From contig OY987299.1 in NCBI GenBank assembly GCA_963920635.1, positions 128,771,373-128,835,372 of the forward strand: 64,000 nt of DNA, read 5' to 3'. The notes under the pieces are model-generated. The model searched no databases. It saw only the letters and a program-made list of their open reading frames with translations, and was not told the origin of the DNA. This stretch comes from Pseudeuparius sepicola (Eukaryota; Arthropoda; Insecta; Coleoptera; Anthribidae). The position numbers were made by a program, and so were the translations under genes. Below are positions 1 to 10,188 of this stretch, in pieces; within the stretch, counting starts at the first letter, position 1; every line of letters starts with the position of its first letter.

Positions 1-1040
1 TTTTATGTTAGGACTCTTTTAAAGCTATAATAATTAACCAACGGTGAGTGACTTAACCGGAAACTATATAAAAAGCCGCTTACATAATCCCTATTCCATT
101 TCGACAGTTTTGATCGCCGAATAGCATTTTACATTCTCGCTCCTGGCTATAACGTGACTCTGTCGTAGTGTATTTTTATACGCGTTACCTATTCTCCGAG
201 TTCGTATAACGAGCAAGTAAACCTCGGATTTTATTGGCCCTGCTTTGTGCCGTTCGGCGCTTTGAACTCTGAAATGTATGCTTAAATGGGGTATAGAGTG
301 TTCGATAAAAACAGAATGTTTTAGGGGCGTTCAAGCGTTTTTTTAGAATCGGGATTAGATGTCTTGCTGACGTTTTATGCAGCGAATCTCCGATACGTTC
401 ATCTACCAATCTATCCTTGTATCCCTGAAATAAATGCCGATATTTCAGCTACGTGTTGAATTTATCAAAACAACAACAATGTTGTTAAGGACAGAAATGT
501 TCAAAAAGGGGTTTATGCCACGAGTGAAAATAAACACCCTTGTTATTATACGTAGATCCTCTAATGCGTGATTATGCGAAATAATGCTAATAATTTTTAA
601 AGTACACAATATAAAGACGGAGAACATTTTCCAATCTCGGAATTTCCCAATAAAAAGCAATATTGGCAAACTCCATCAGGCGACCCATTTTGCTGCATTG
701 AAAATAAAGTTCGAGATTTAATAGCTAAAGCGGGATGCACAAAGTTCAAACTCGTATGCATGCGCCTATATCGAATATTGCTTTCCCAGACATCGCGTGT
801 GTTCTTTGCGATTTAACGATATATCTCAGAAAATCGATAAGATGCGCCTGATGCACTTCTATATTAGTCTGGGATAGTTTAGGTGTATTACTGCGCGTGA
901 TCTAGAAGTTGGGGTTTTAGTTTGAAGTTTCGAAGGGAGAGATTTGTGTAATTTCATCTGTCGACAAGGAGAAAATTACTTTTTCGCTTGTCCTTTAAAA
1001 TCACCAAAAAAGTTTATAAAAGCAATCTTTCAAACTATGC
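1..1040. other. unique AT-rich DNA, no gene seen
   Basis: Only short reading frames of no recognisable family occur here. No inverted repeat, target duplication or tandem array was noticed. Confidence 0.4.
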
Positions 1041-1210
1041 GGTATCCGAGGTGGGTTGAGTCAATGTTCAAAACGAAAAAGCTTGGCTACCAAATTTGGA
1101 TTCCAGCAAACCATGAAAATATTTTATGTGCATATTTCGACATAAATAATCAATATGGATGGGCTGTAAGTCAATTGTTACATTATCGTCTTACGTATCC
1201 ACTAAACTAA
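1041..1210 (+). pseudogene. type-B DNA polymerase fragment (Polinton- or virus-like)
   Basis: An open frame ending at 1210 contains the residues AYFDINNQYGWAVSQLL. This resembles the catalytic palm block of protein-primed type-B DNA polymerases of Polinton/Maverick elements and related insect viruses, where an Asp-x-Asn-x-x-Tyr-Gly-Trp-Ala string followed by a Ser-Gln-x-Leu-Pro element is typical. Such enzymes replicate linear DNA with a protein primer. The aspartate of FDINN would be a metal-binding residue. Only about 50 residues look related; neither the upstream exonuclease region nor the rest of the palm and thumb is present, and the frame stops soon after the block. It is therefore a decayed, isolated remnant. 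The match was made by eye from memory of the family, so chance similarity remains possible. Confidence 0.42.
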
Positions 1211-3883
1211 GGTGTTAAAAGTATTTTTTTGTAGTCCAAAAGTGTTTGGGAGGTGTCCCAACATTATCAACCCTTTCCTGCAACTCAAGTCATTCGAACC
1301 TACATTTTACGGTTTAAAAAGTACAGTGCACGAATAGGACCCTATAAAATCCTGGGTTTACTCGATCGCTATTCGAACTGCAGGAGTGGGGTGTATAAAA
1401 ATACAGGAAGACATAACGACGTTATTACCGAGAGCAAGCCCAGAATTCAATGCGCTGTAAATCTGTCGACTTATTTCTGTTCGATCGCTGAGAAGATATC
1501 ATTTATTTTCGAATGAAACGTGATCCTCAATCCGTACGTACTTGATACAGTCACAGATTCTAACGTAGAATTTTTACACTCAATCGTGTTAGTGCAGTTT
1601 TTAATAAAAAAACAAAAATATAAATGGGTTGTAGCAAGTTGTAGTTTACTGCTGGAAATAGTTTACAGCAAATCCAGAATTCCAGAGGCAGCAGTTGGTA
1701 GAAAGTTTAATTTGTTTCCTAATTAGTACGACATAATATATATATATTCTATAAAAAAATATCACTTGGAAAATTGGATCTAAAAAAGTTGCTAGTAATT
1801 AGGAAAGTTCTTTAATAGAGAAATAAAAATTAAACATAACCACGGTGACTTTAACATCTAAAAACACTCACTCTCATGTTGCGTGTACTCACAAACTGTG
1901 GCAAGGCACAATAACAATTATTACTATAAAAATGAAAAAAAAAATATGAACGATATAACAGTTCTGCACTATCTTTTAATAATTGTTCAAATCAACCCAA
2001 ACTCCACACTCCATTTTCCACTATGCTTCAGCCTTTCTGAAATATCCAACACCCCTATCCCAGGCCAAATATCTTTTGCACCAACTTTTGGATCTGGGTG
2101 TTCCATTAGGCCCGCTATTTTTTATATTGGGTCTCCTCTCCGCGGGTAAAGAATACGTAGACATGAAAAAGCGCCATCGAACACAAAGACAAACCGCACG
2201 CTGCGACTTGAACTTTAGCACAGTCCACCGCAAATTATTCCTTTCAACTAACCCCGTCGTCGCTGCCTTCGCGTAATTATAAAACACATTTTCCGAGTAA
2301 TTAAACCCAAAATAAAATGGGGCGCAAGAGAACCTTTAAATAGCGCGATAGTCTTAAGTCATTCTCAAACGGCATGAAGTCGTAATAGCCGAGATTGTCC
2401 AAGTCCAATGTCTGCAGGCAGAGCCATCTACCGAACTAGTTATATTCTAATAGTAGATAGACTTTGAAGGCCATCGGGACATTTATCGTTAGGTGAAATG
2501 AAGCCCCTGGCTTAAAAAGGGTGTAAGCCACAAGTACACTAATATTGAGATTTCTGATTTAACTTAATATTTAATAAGGGTAGAAGCCACACAATTAATT
2601 TTTCAACTATTAGTTAACAGATGGCGCCACCGTATCAAAATGACCTTATTCATATTACTATTTTACCGGCAAAATTTTCAGAATAAAGCTATAAGCCACC
2701 GATATGGATGCTCAACATGCTAGACCGTCCGCGAAAATTTTAATTTTTCTAGTGGATTGGAGGATGATAATGAGAATCTGTGGGATTCGAATGATAGTAT
2801 AAAGGACAGGGACTATTTTGTATAATAAAATGTCACTTTTCCTCCCAAATTCTCTCTAACACGCTGGAAACAACAACACAAGTACAATTTATGTCATCAA
2901 ACCAATTATATCTTCTATTGAGATGTGATATTGCAACAGATTGACATAAAATCGGCACAATACTAGCCTTGCTAAGCGGTGATTAACTTATAAAACGAAG
3001 CGAGGTCTGATGGCCTGAATAAAACTTTGAAGGAGTCTTGGGCGTTTAGTATAATTGTTACTGAATAATTGTTGCCAGTTTTCCCCATGTCTGGATTCTT
3101 AAAGAACACAGTAAGAACACCCTTTTGTGTTGAAAAAAAAAACAGAAAAAACGAAAATGTAACAAACAAAGTAAAATACTCACAAATTGGGCTAAGTAAA
3201 AGTGGTGATACCTATTTGATATTTGCGCACGAAAATGTCTGTCTACTAACCTCACCAAAAGTTATGTCGACGCAGTATTTTGCAACGGGAAATTAGAAAA
3301 GCTGCAGCATGCGTCTCCGTTAATCAACCGACAGACAACGGCCAAATGGAATTTCCCGATTTGTTTTTTTCCCGAAAAACTGCGGACGTCTGCTTAATTT
3401 ACTACAACATTAGATCCCGAACGATACTAATGGACCCTGCGACCGGGCCAGCATCCCAATTCGGTTAAGCAACGGAAAATATCCGGGCCAGACCTAAATC
3501 TAATAGTTTTACCCCGTCCCGAATTCGGACGGAAGAACAGCATGTTTGCCGATCGCATTTCCCCCAGTCGCGCAATTTTATTATCTGATAAATCTCGCAG
3601 CGCTGCCGTCGCCGCCCCAATCAGTTTTAAATCAAAGGGGACTGCCGGAATCGATGGGATACAAAACACGGGTCGTTGCGAACATATGGGGTGGGACAAT
3701 ATGCGTGTTTTGCTATATGTAGGATTGTCGATGGCTGTCAAAATGTGCCTTTTGATATAGAAGGCACAATGCACAAGTAAGTACCGGGACTATTACATTG
3801 CGAAACAATATAGGCTTCTAAACAAACCTGAACAACCATTATCGTTTGACAGATTTCAATCAGCTTTGCTTAATTCTAACTTA
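1211..3883. other. no recognised gene; two GC-richer islands
   Basis: No coding family recognised. About 2000-2290 and 3270-3720 are clearly GC-richer and CpG-containing than the surroundings and carry overlapping reading frames on both strands, the usual effect of base composition, so none is called as a gene. Confidence 0.4.
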
Positions 3884-4307
3884 CACAGTAAAAAAAAATC
3901 GGTGTAAATCCTCTTCGTGCAAGTGGTGAAAAATCGACACGAAAATTGGTGGATTCCAAATATCTGAACCAAACCTCGTTTGGTAAAATTCACACTACAA
4001 CAAATTCGTTAATTTTAACACTTAGGGGTGTAATTTTTTTATATTTCCAACACGGCTCCGTGTTTGATCACACCACGCGGTGTTCCTTAACACCATTCGG
4101 TGTCCCTTAGCACTAAGCGGTGTTAAATCGAACGTATTAACACAATTTCGTGTTAGGGAGATGAGAGGGGGAAGGCATTTCGCCAGTTACGGGTGTAAAA
4201 TCTTAGGAAATCGAAGCTATGGCATCAGTCGTTTGTCGAACGTGTTGCGCGACGGAGCTTATCAGTTTGTCTGACGTGTGAACCGACCGCGTGGCGCGTA
4301 TAATAGG

Positions 4308-4315
4308 TATAAAAG
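4308..4315 (+). promoter_or_regulatory. TATA-like box of family A
   Basis: TATAAAAG lies 26 bp before the ATG of the putative exon at 4342. The second copy has the degraded sequence TTACAAAAG at the same place. The short distance implies either a very short leader or a start codon further downstream. Confidence 0.35.
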
Positions 4316-4341
4316 TGATTCTATCGACCGCTAGTGCAAAG

Positions 4342-4426
4342 ATGGTGTTGTTATGTAAAGTAAAATTTCATAGTGAAGTCAGATGGATTAAAACGACAGG
4401 CGAATATGCAGATGTGACGACGAAAG
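4342..4426 (+). CDS. putative first exon of family A gene
   Basis: An ATG opens a short frame beginning MVLLCKVKFHSEVRWIK that runs to an AAAG|GTAC splice-donor-like site after 4426. The other copy (34243-34327) keeps the same length, start, donor and frame. Its only visible differences in this part fall at a Val/Ser position and keep the frame open, as expected for a former coding exon. The product is not recognised; the alternating hydrophobic and basic residues could begin a ubiquitin-like (PB1-type) fold, but that is a guess. Downstream exons are absent, so the element is an internally deleted derivative of a larger autonomous relative. Confidence 0.4.
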
Positions 4427-5459
4427 GTACTGTGTGATAGCCGAGGTGATAGCCCCTAACCTATACTCATCGACTGTGCTGATATGAGTTGGTTCTCACC
4501 GAAATCAGAAACCAGACGCGAATCTGATTGACGGATTTTAAATTATCTGACTGTTCTGATTGTTTTGATGCCTGCTGATTGGCTCTGATTCTTCTTTTGC
4601 TTGTGATAACAGGCCTATCTAACTAAATCGCTGTGTCACAACGTTTGAAGTTTGTTTTTGACTCACACGGACAGTTCTGTAAGGCAACAGTTACTTAAGT
4701 ACATTGTATGAGAATTTGTATGAAATAGTTTGGTCGCATCAAAATATCGTACGAATTTGTAAGAAAATGCTCTTTTGCAGTATTGGTATAAATAACCTCC
4801 TAACATACCTAAAGCATTTCTTGTGTTTGTGGTTAGGCACGCTATTCATACAAATTCGTACGATATTATATATATACATTTTTTATAACCAACTATTTTT
4901 GGCTGTGAGAATGAATATTTATTTATAGCTTTAAGAAAGAAAATGTTGATCTTTTTATACCTATTTGTAAGGAATCGTTCATATTTTTTAGAACTGAAAT
5001 AAAGTATTTTCTTTACTTTTTACTGTTTATTATTTCCTACAAATAATTTAAATTGAAGACCAAGCACATATCATGCCTGGTTCATACAGCTTCTTTATCT
5101 TTTAGTTTTATCTTATTTTTACAAATAACACATTTCCTTTATTTGTACTTATCAATGGCATTTGAAATTTTTTTAAAATAAAGTACCTATATGTAAAACT
5201 ATAAGAGAGAAATAAGAAGAAAATGGGAATACCAAATAAATCAAATTACACCATTTTGACAAAATTCCGTGTAAAAGTTACACAACACAGTGTTAATCTT
5301 ACACAACGCCGTGTTAAATATTCACACTAGCATATTTCTTAGTGACACCAGAACATTTGGTGAAATTGACCAAAAAGAAGGTGTAAAATTTACCAGATAT
5401 GGCGTGGACTTATATAGACCACTTTTCGTGTCAAACTTAACGCCGGATTTTTTACTGTA

Positions 5460-6028
5460 TACAAACCGACCAAACAACACCAACAAGACACCATATCTTG
5501 CTGGTTCAACTCCCGTAGTACCATACCTCTACTTTGAGAAAAAAGCTTGGTTTGCAATATTAGGTAGGTTTGCGATAAGGTTCTAACTAGAATTTATTGA
5601 AATTTATTGCTTTCTTTATTCGATATTTTTCACATAAAATGAATGTTTGCCTTCTAAGCCCCTTCATCCTTTCATTATCTTTTATCGGAGAACATAAATT
5701 TGGCACGTTCTTCATTTCAATAGTTTTCAATTAGCTACTATATACATCCTCTCCCAATCTTGCTTCCATCGATTTTCGTTGGGATGGGTATTATCCGGGA
5801 AATACGTACTTTCGGGGCTTGAAACAATGGAGCAGGCCATCTACTTAAAAATGTAGTTTAATCAATACTTTGCGAAGGAATAGGGCGGTGCTTTTCACAT
5901 CTACTTCAGGAGAAAAGAACACAAGGGAAATGTATTGAAACCTATCTATTACTAATGTTTTACATTTATAGTTCAAGACTATACCATCTAGATCAAATAT
6001 TATAGAAACATTAATAGCTATAGATTTA
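5460..6028. other. no feature recognised
   Basis: AT-rich unique sequence between two mobile elements. No family was recognised in any frame. Confidence 0.4.
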
Positions 6029-6049
6029 GCTTCGAACAGAGCTGGGCAG

Positions 6050-6250
6050 ATCTATTTAAAAAAGATCGTTTTAAAGATCTAAGAGCTAAAGATCGCGATG
6101 TTGATCTTAGATCCAGATCTTTTTTGTTTCACTAGATCTTTTTTAAAAAGATCGTTTTAAAGATCTAATATCATTTTAAAGATCTAAGATCGTTTTAAAG
6201 ATCTAAGATCTTTAAAGGAATCTATAAGATCGTCATAAACGATCTAAGAT
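6050..6250. repeat. left subterminal GATC-motif array
   Basis: About ten degenerate direct and inverted units built on AAGATCTAAGATC and GATCGTTTTAAAGATC. The mirror array lies at 7145-7370. Dense iterons next to the termini are the usual form of transposase-binding sites. Confidence 0.75.
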
Positions 6251-6450
6251 CTTTTCCTCATTTGTTTTCGTACATTTTTGAAACGTTTCCGCTATTTTTT
6301 ATACAAAATAATGTACCTACAGAGAGTGTGGCCAAATACAACAATGCGACGCCATAATTTGGTTCCAAACGTCGTGTGTGACAGCAGGTTTAGTTTTTGT
6401 GATTTTGTGCTCATACGGAGTGAAGACATTGTTATTTTTGTGGCATCATA

Positions 6451-6521
6451 ATGGTGTTTTGTTCAGCTTTTGGTTGCAAAAGTCGAAGTGAACAGAAAGT
6501 ATCAGGAATAACCTTTCGTAG
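6451..6521 (+). CDS. THAP zinc-finger first exon
   Basis: The ATG at 6451 opens a frame reading MVFCSAFGCKSRSEQKVSGI and then TFR, followed by a GTAAAT splice donor at 6522. The spacing Cys-x4-Cys after an N-terminal Met-Val, a Gly-Cys, a short basic stretch and a Thr-Phe-Arg/His strand match the first 24 residues of THAP (C2CH) DNA-binding domains of P-element transposases and THAP proteins. The Cys-x2-His half, the AVPTIF block and the RNase-H-like core would lie in later exons, which are missing. The exon sits in the middle of the element between the GATC arrays and would read toward the right end. Confidence 0.6.
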
Positions 6522-7144
6522 GTAAATACTTATTTATAGTAAAAAGACATTGTATTATTTGTATACCGCCTCAAACAACTAAAATTTTGGTGCTTTGTCG
6601 AAATTTGGTCCCTTTACAAACCAACAGTAATGCTTTATAGTCATTTTTCATTCTTCACCAGTCCCACGCGATACGCCACTGGTGGTGGCCAACTGGGAAC
6701 ACTCAATTTGGCCGGATTATGCGTCCTCTCTCCCCTCCCTTGTCTAAGGTCTCAGCTAAAGTGCAAATTGTCATAATTCACGAAAAATGCTTTATGTTAA
6801 TTTGTATTTTATTTTCAATTATTATCTATTTCTCAAAATTCCGAATTTTATAACTTAAGGTAAAAAATGTGTCAATTGCGTAAATAATCGGTGAACACGT
6901 TTTTACAAGCAAAGTCTAATTCTTCATAGGTACCTACATATTATATCAACTGATTGATTACGTAACCAGTTCGGTTAGAGTAGTAACTTTACGTAAATTT
7001 TACTTTACACAACTAGTTACGTAAAACTGGACGTATCATCACTTGCTCAGGTTTTGAAAGATGTCACTTTATACTATGTCAAAATTAGGAAAAGTATTTA
7101 TAGACATCTATATCTATTAACTATATAATATCATGAATTTTGTT

Positions 7145-7370
7145 CAAAGATCTTAGATCATTTAGAAGATCTTAGATCATTTAGAAGATCTTAGATCGTT
7201 TAGAAGATCTTAGATCGTTCAAAAGATCTTAGATCGATTGATCTTTTTTAAATAGATCATTTTTAGACGATCTTTGATCTAAGATCGTTGTTGCATGAAA
7301 AGATCTATTTTTAAACGATCTTAGATCCTTATTTTAAAACGATCTGATCTATAATCTAGAGCTTTTTTGG
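7145..7370. repeat. right subterminal GATC-motif array
   Basis: Near-tandem units of about 19 bp (GATCTTAGATCATTTAGAA and variants) occur at least five times from 7145 to 7240, then degenerate units run up to the right terminus. They are inverted copies of the left array. Confidence 0.75.
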
Positions 7371-7398
7371 CGCGATCTTTCCCAGCTCTGGCTTCGAA

Positions 7399-8000
7399 TT
7401 TCTGCTTTTAGTATATTAATTAGTATTATTGTGGTATGTTGTGCCCAGGATATTCACGTTAATAACTATTAACATAACTATTTAGATGAAATTATTTAGT
7501 CCTCGGACCAATATCTCATATGGGAGACGCGTAGTGGTGGGCTTGCGGTCTAATGGCCTTCCTTTGTGCAGGAGAGGAGCTCTTTAGACTAAGTACTTAC
7601 TTTCTCTCTTGTCAACAACGGACATTCATATTATTATATGTAGATAATTTGTTGGTGAAAGAGCGCTAGAGTTGACAGTCTGAGTTATGATAAGTCTGAA
7701 ATATTACACGTTTCTTTTTCAAAAGATTCTTATAATGTCATGGAAATATTAACCTCTTCGTATTCTCTGAGCCAAGTATCGATCCAATCCTGCATACTTA
7801 GTAGATTATATTCATGAGTTTGGAACGGGATATCTCAAGAAGACTCAACGGTAAAACTGGCTTGTGAAAACCTTCCAAACACCTCTCTGCGAGAAAACCA
7901 CATTATTTATTATTTTCTGCCAAGCAGAAGAACTAATAGGGCGAAAAATTTATTACTTCAATACCTTCAACAAAGCGCTGCGTCCTCTATTACTTCGTTC
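7399..8000. other. no feature recognised
   Basis: Unique sequence; no family or repeat was noticed. Confidence 0.35.
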
Positions 8001-8240
8001 GTGAAGTTGCAAACTATGGTGACAGAGAGCAGTGTCCTCCCAGGTCATAAACCGTCAAGCTTGGTAATCGCCTTACGTTATGACCAATTAGCCTGGCATA
8101 GTCTTGGCTGGAGTTTAGACAGGGAGAAATCTCGTGGGCGACTTGCTCCATTTTCGTTTGTAACAAACTGGGAAGCACTGAGTTGGCGTTTGGATGAGAT
8201 TTGTCTGTATTCAGGAGGCAGACGTGAAGACCGGAGGCCA
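8001..8240 (+). repeat. dispersed repeat R, copy 1
   Basis: Positions about 8030-8210 match, in inverted orientation, both 10490-10660 and 12960-13130. In translation all three keep an LVIALRYDQLAWH stretch and a GWSLDR stretch. Conserved translation could mean an old coding repeat, but nucleotide identity alone explains it. The family is unknown. Confidence 0.6.
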
Positions 8241-8556
8241 CATTTAGACATAAAACGACTAATATTTGATGTCCATTTAATTAAATGAAATGTTTAGTGG
8301 ATTTTTCCCAACAAACAGGCCTAGTCAAGATTACAAATGATTGGGAGAGAATTACCTACAAAGGTAAAATATTATCAATTTTTTCCTTTAAAAATTCTTT
8401 AAGATATGAAAAAAAAAATGTTATCTAAAACTACTAAGTTCTAACCTAATTATAAGCTTCATAAACTTTTAGGAAATTTATTTAGTCAAAAAATAGTAGA
8501 TATATTATTACCTTATATCAGGCTTTGAAGACAAAAAAGATTGTCAACTTTTTGGT

Positions 8557-8665
8557 CAATATTTACTTCTTTTTAACTTTCTAGATGTCGTCATAGTCGA
8601 AAAATAATTCATGAAACTGTGTAGGTCATAAAGAAGTAAATTTGTCTCAATATTTGTCCCTATAG
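8557..8665. repeat. small inverted-repeat element, copy 1
   Basis: A roughly 90-bp unit starts ATTTACTTCTTTTTAAC and ends with its inverse GTCATAAAGAAGTAAAT. A near-identical copy lies at about 12590-12697, exactly at the junction of the large tandem duplication. Confidence 0.7.
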
Positions 8666-10188
8666 GTTAGGTCAAAATAGGTTAGATATATACATAGTAT
8701 AGTCTCTACATTGTTCGTAGATTTGACACTGAAAGTATAACCTGAAAATTAAAGATTTAAGTGTAGCTTGTTCTGTTAGGTAAATAGGAATAAAAGCTGT
8801 TATTTGCTAAATTTGGACATATTGACATTGCAGAGGTATGAGGTACAAACAGTGAATAAATAATACGTATTAGAAGCAACAGTACATTATGATAATAATT
8901 TGGAAGCTTACCTACAAAAAAGACATAATTCTAACCTTTTGGTCGCGTTATACTTTAGTAGGGAAAATATACCTACATGGTCGTTGTTATTTTGTCCCTG
9001 AATTAAGAAATTATTACTTCAAAGTTTAAAAATACGTAAAACGGAGCTTCACAGTTAATTAAGAATTCATTTTTTATCAACCAGACAGCTATATTCTCCA
9101 TCTTGAAATCAAAATGACTAAAAAAAATAATGAGGGGGACACCCTCAAAGGTTTGCTTTGCATTTTTTTGTCCTGTTCGAACTTTGTTAATAAACATTTT
9201 TAAAAGTGAAGAAAAATAATACAGAATTTTTTAAATACACAATATTTATTAAGCGTCCGAGTTTTTCGAATTACTACACCTATAATATACTAGATATATT
9301 TAATAGCCTTGTCAGATTTAAGTCCAAATAGAGACTGAATTACCTAATTATTGTTATAATTTTTACTACTTGGTGGTAAATTTGAAGAAAACTCAAGTTA
9401 TAATATTATCTATTTTTAACTTAAAGGTATTTAAGTTAAAATACATTTCCGAATAGTTGGGTTTTAAAATTAGGTAATTTTAACTATGAACTTTTGATGG
9501 GTTATTATTTACAAATAATATAGTCATATGTTTTCTGGCGAAGTAGTTCAGAGCTTTCATGGTAGCACATAATCAACAGCTGCTTTACTCGCACCGTTTG
9601 AAAATGCTATAGTTGCATAAAATTATTGAATTTTAGATATTATCAAGGTAAAAATTTCCCTGCTGTGTTACTAAAATTACGTAAATGAAAATCATGGGTG
9701 CTTTCAGCAGATATATTATTCAAAAACTACACCACTCTTAATAAATAAATAAGGAATAGATATCTAAGTTATTTTCGGAGAAGTCCGATACTTTTCAAAG
9801 AAACGTGTTGTACTTTTTATTCAATATTTAGCTAGATAGAGCCTTGACAAATACTGTGACAAGTCAACGTAGTGCTTTCCTTTACAAAATATCAATGATA
9901 ATCGGAACTTTTCTTCCCGTTTGTTATTTGCGACGATTTCGAAATGCGAAGCTTTTCAAAAACGACTTGTAATCGCCGTTATAGAGCCCAAATTCGATTT
10001 CGAACCATTTCCGTGGTACCCATCTATCAGGTCTCCGTTGAAATCATCAAACGCCGCTTCGTTACCCATGTTAATCGTCCAAAGATAGAATTATCTCATT
10101 GCGCTGCCGATCGATCAGCGACCGACGCGCGGCAGGTCAGTTCGGATTGGCGTCACTACGGCGCGAGCTCACCGTTGCAATCACCCTC
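8666..10188. other. no feature recognised; GC-richer stretch at 9900-10240
   Basis: AT-rich and unique apart from a GC-richer tail with overlapping frames on both strands. No gene is called. Confidence 0.35.

Larger units (their letters stand above)
3884..5459. mobile_element. family A non-autonomous DNA element, copy 1
   Basis: The termini are imperfect inverted repeats: the left end reads CACAGTAAAA and then ATCGGTGTAAAT, and the right end reads as the reverse complement of TACAGTAAAAAATCCGGCG. The dinucleotide TA lies on both sides (3882-3883 and 5460-5461), a possible target duplication. A second copy at 33781-39201 matches along its whole length once a 3.9-kb insertion is removed (1,576 bp here against about 1,554 bp there), which confirms the boundaries. 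Both ends hold clusters of small palindromes of the form ACAC-N4/6-GTGT. The interior has a conserved 85-bp putative exon behind a TATA-like box. No transposase domain was recognised and the superfamily is not assigned. Confidence 0.8.
6037..7390. mobile_element. 8-bp-TSD element carrying a THAP first exon
   Basis: Inverted termini are CAGAGCTGGGCAGATC on the left and the reverse complement of CAGAGCTGGGAAAGATC on the right. They are flanked by the perfect 8-bp duplication GCTTCGAA (6029-6036 and 7391-7398). An 8-bp duplication fits the hAT or P superfamilies. Arrays of AGATCTTAGATCGTTT-like units fill about 200 bp inside each end (6050-6250 and 7145-7370). The middle has one short exon encoding the start of a THAP zinc finger, the N-terminal domain of P-type transposases, and no more coding sequence. 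It is thus a non-autonomous derivative, more likely of the P superfamily, although CAGAG-type ends are also common in hAT. Confidence 0.85.

Noticed and set aside
7145..7250. CRISPR-like array of GATC repeats
   Set aside because: Units are near-contiguous without spacers and belong to the ends of an eukaryotic transposon.
8001..8288. Repeat R as a protein-coding gene
   Set aside because: Conserved translation among three copies is explained by nucleotide identity; the frames have different starts and stops and no known family.
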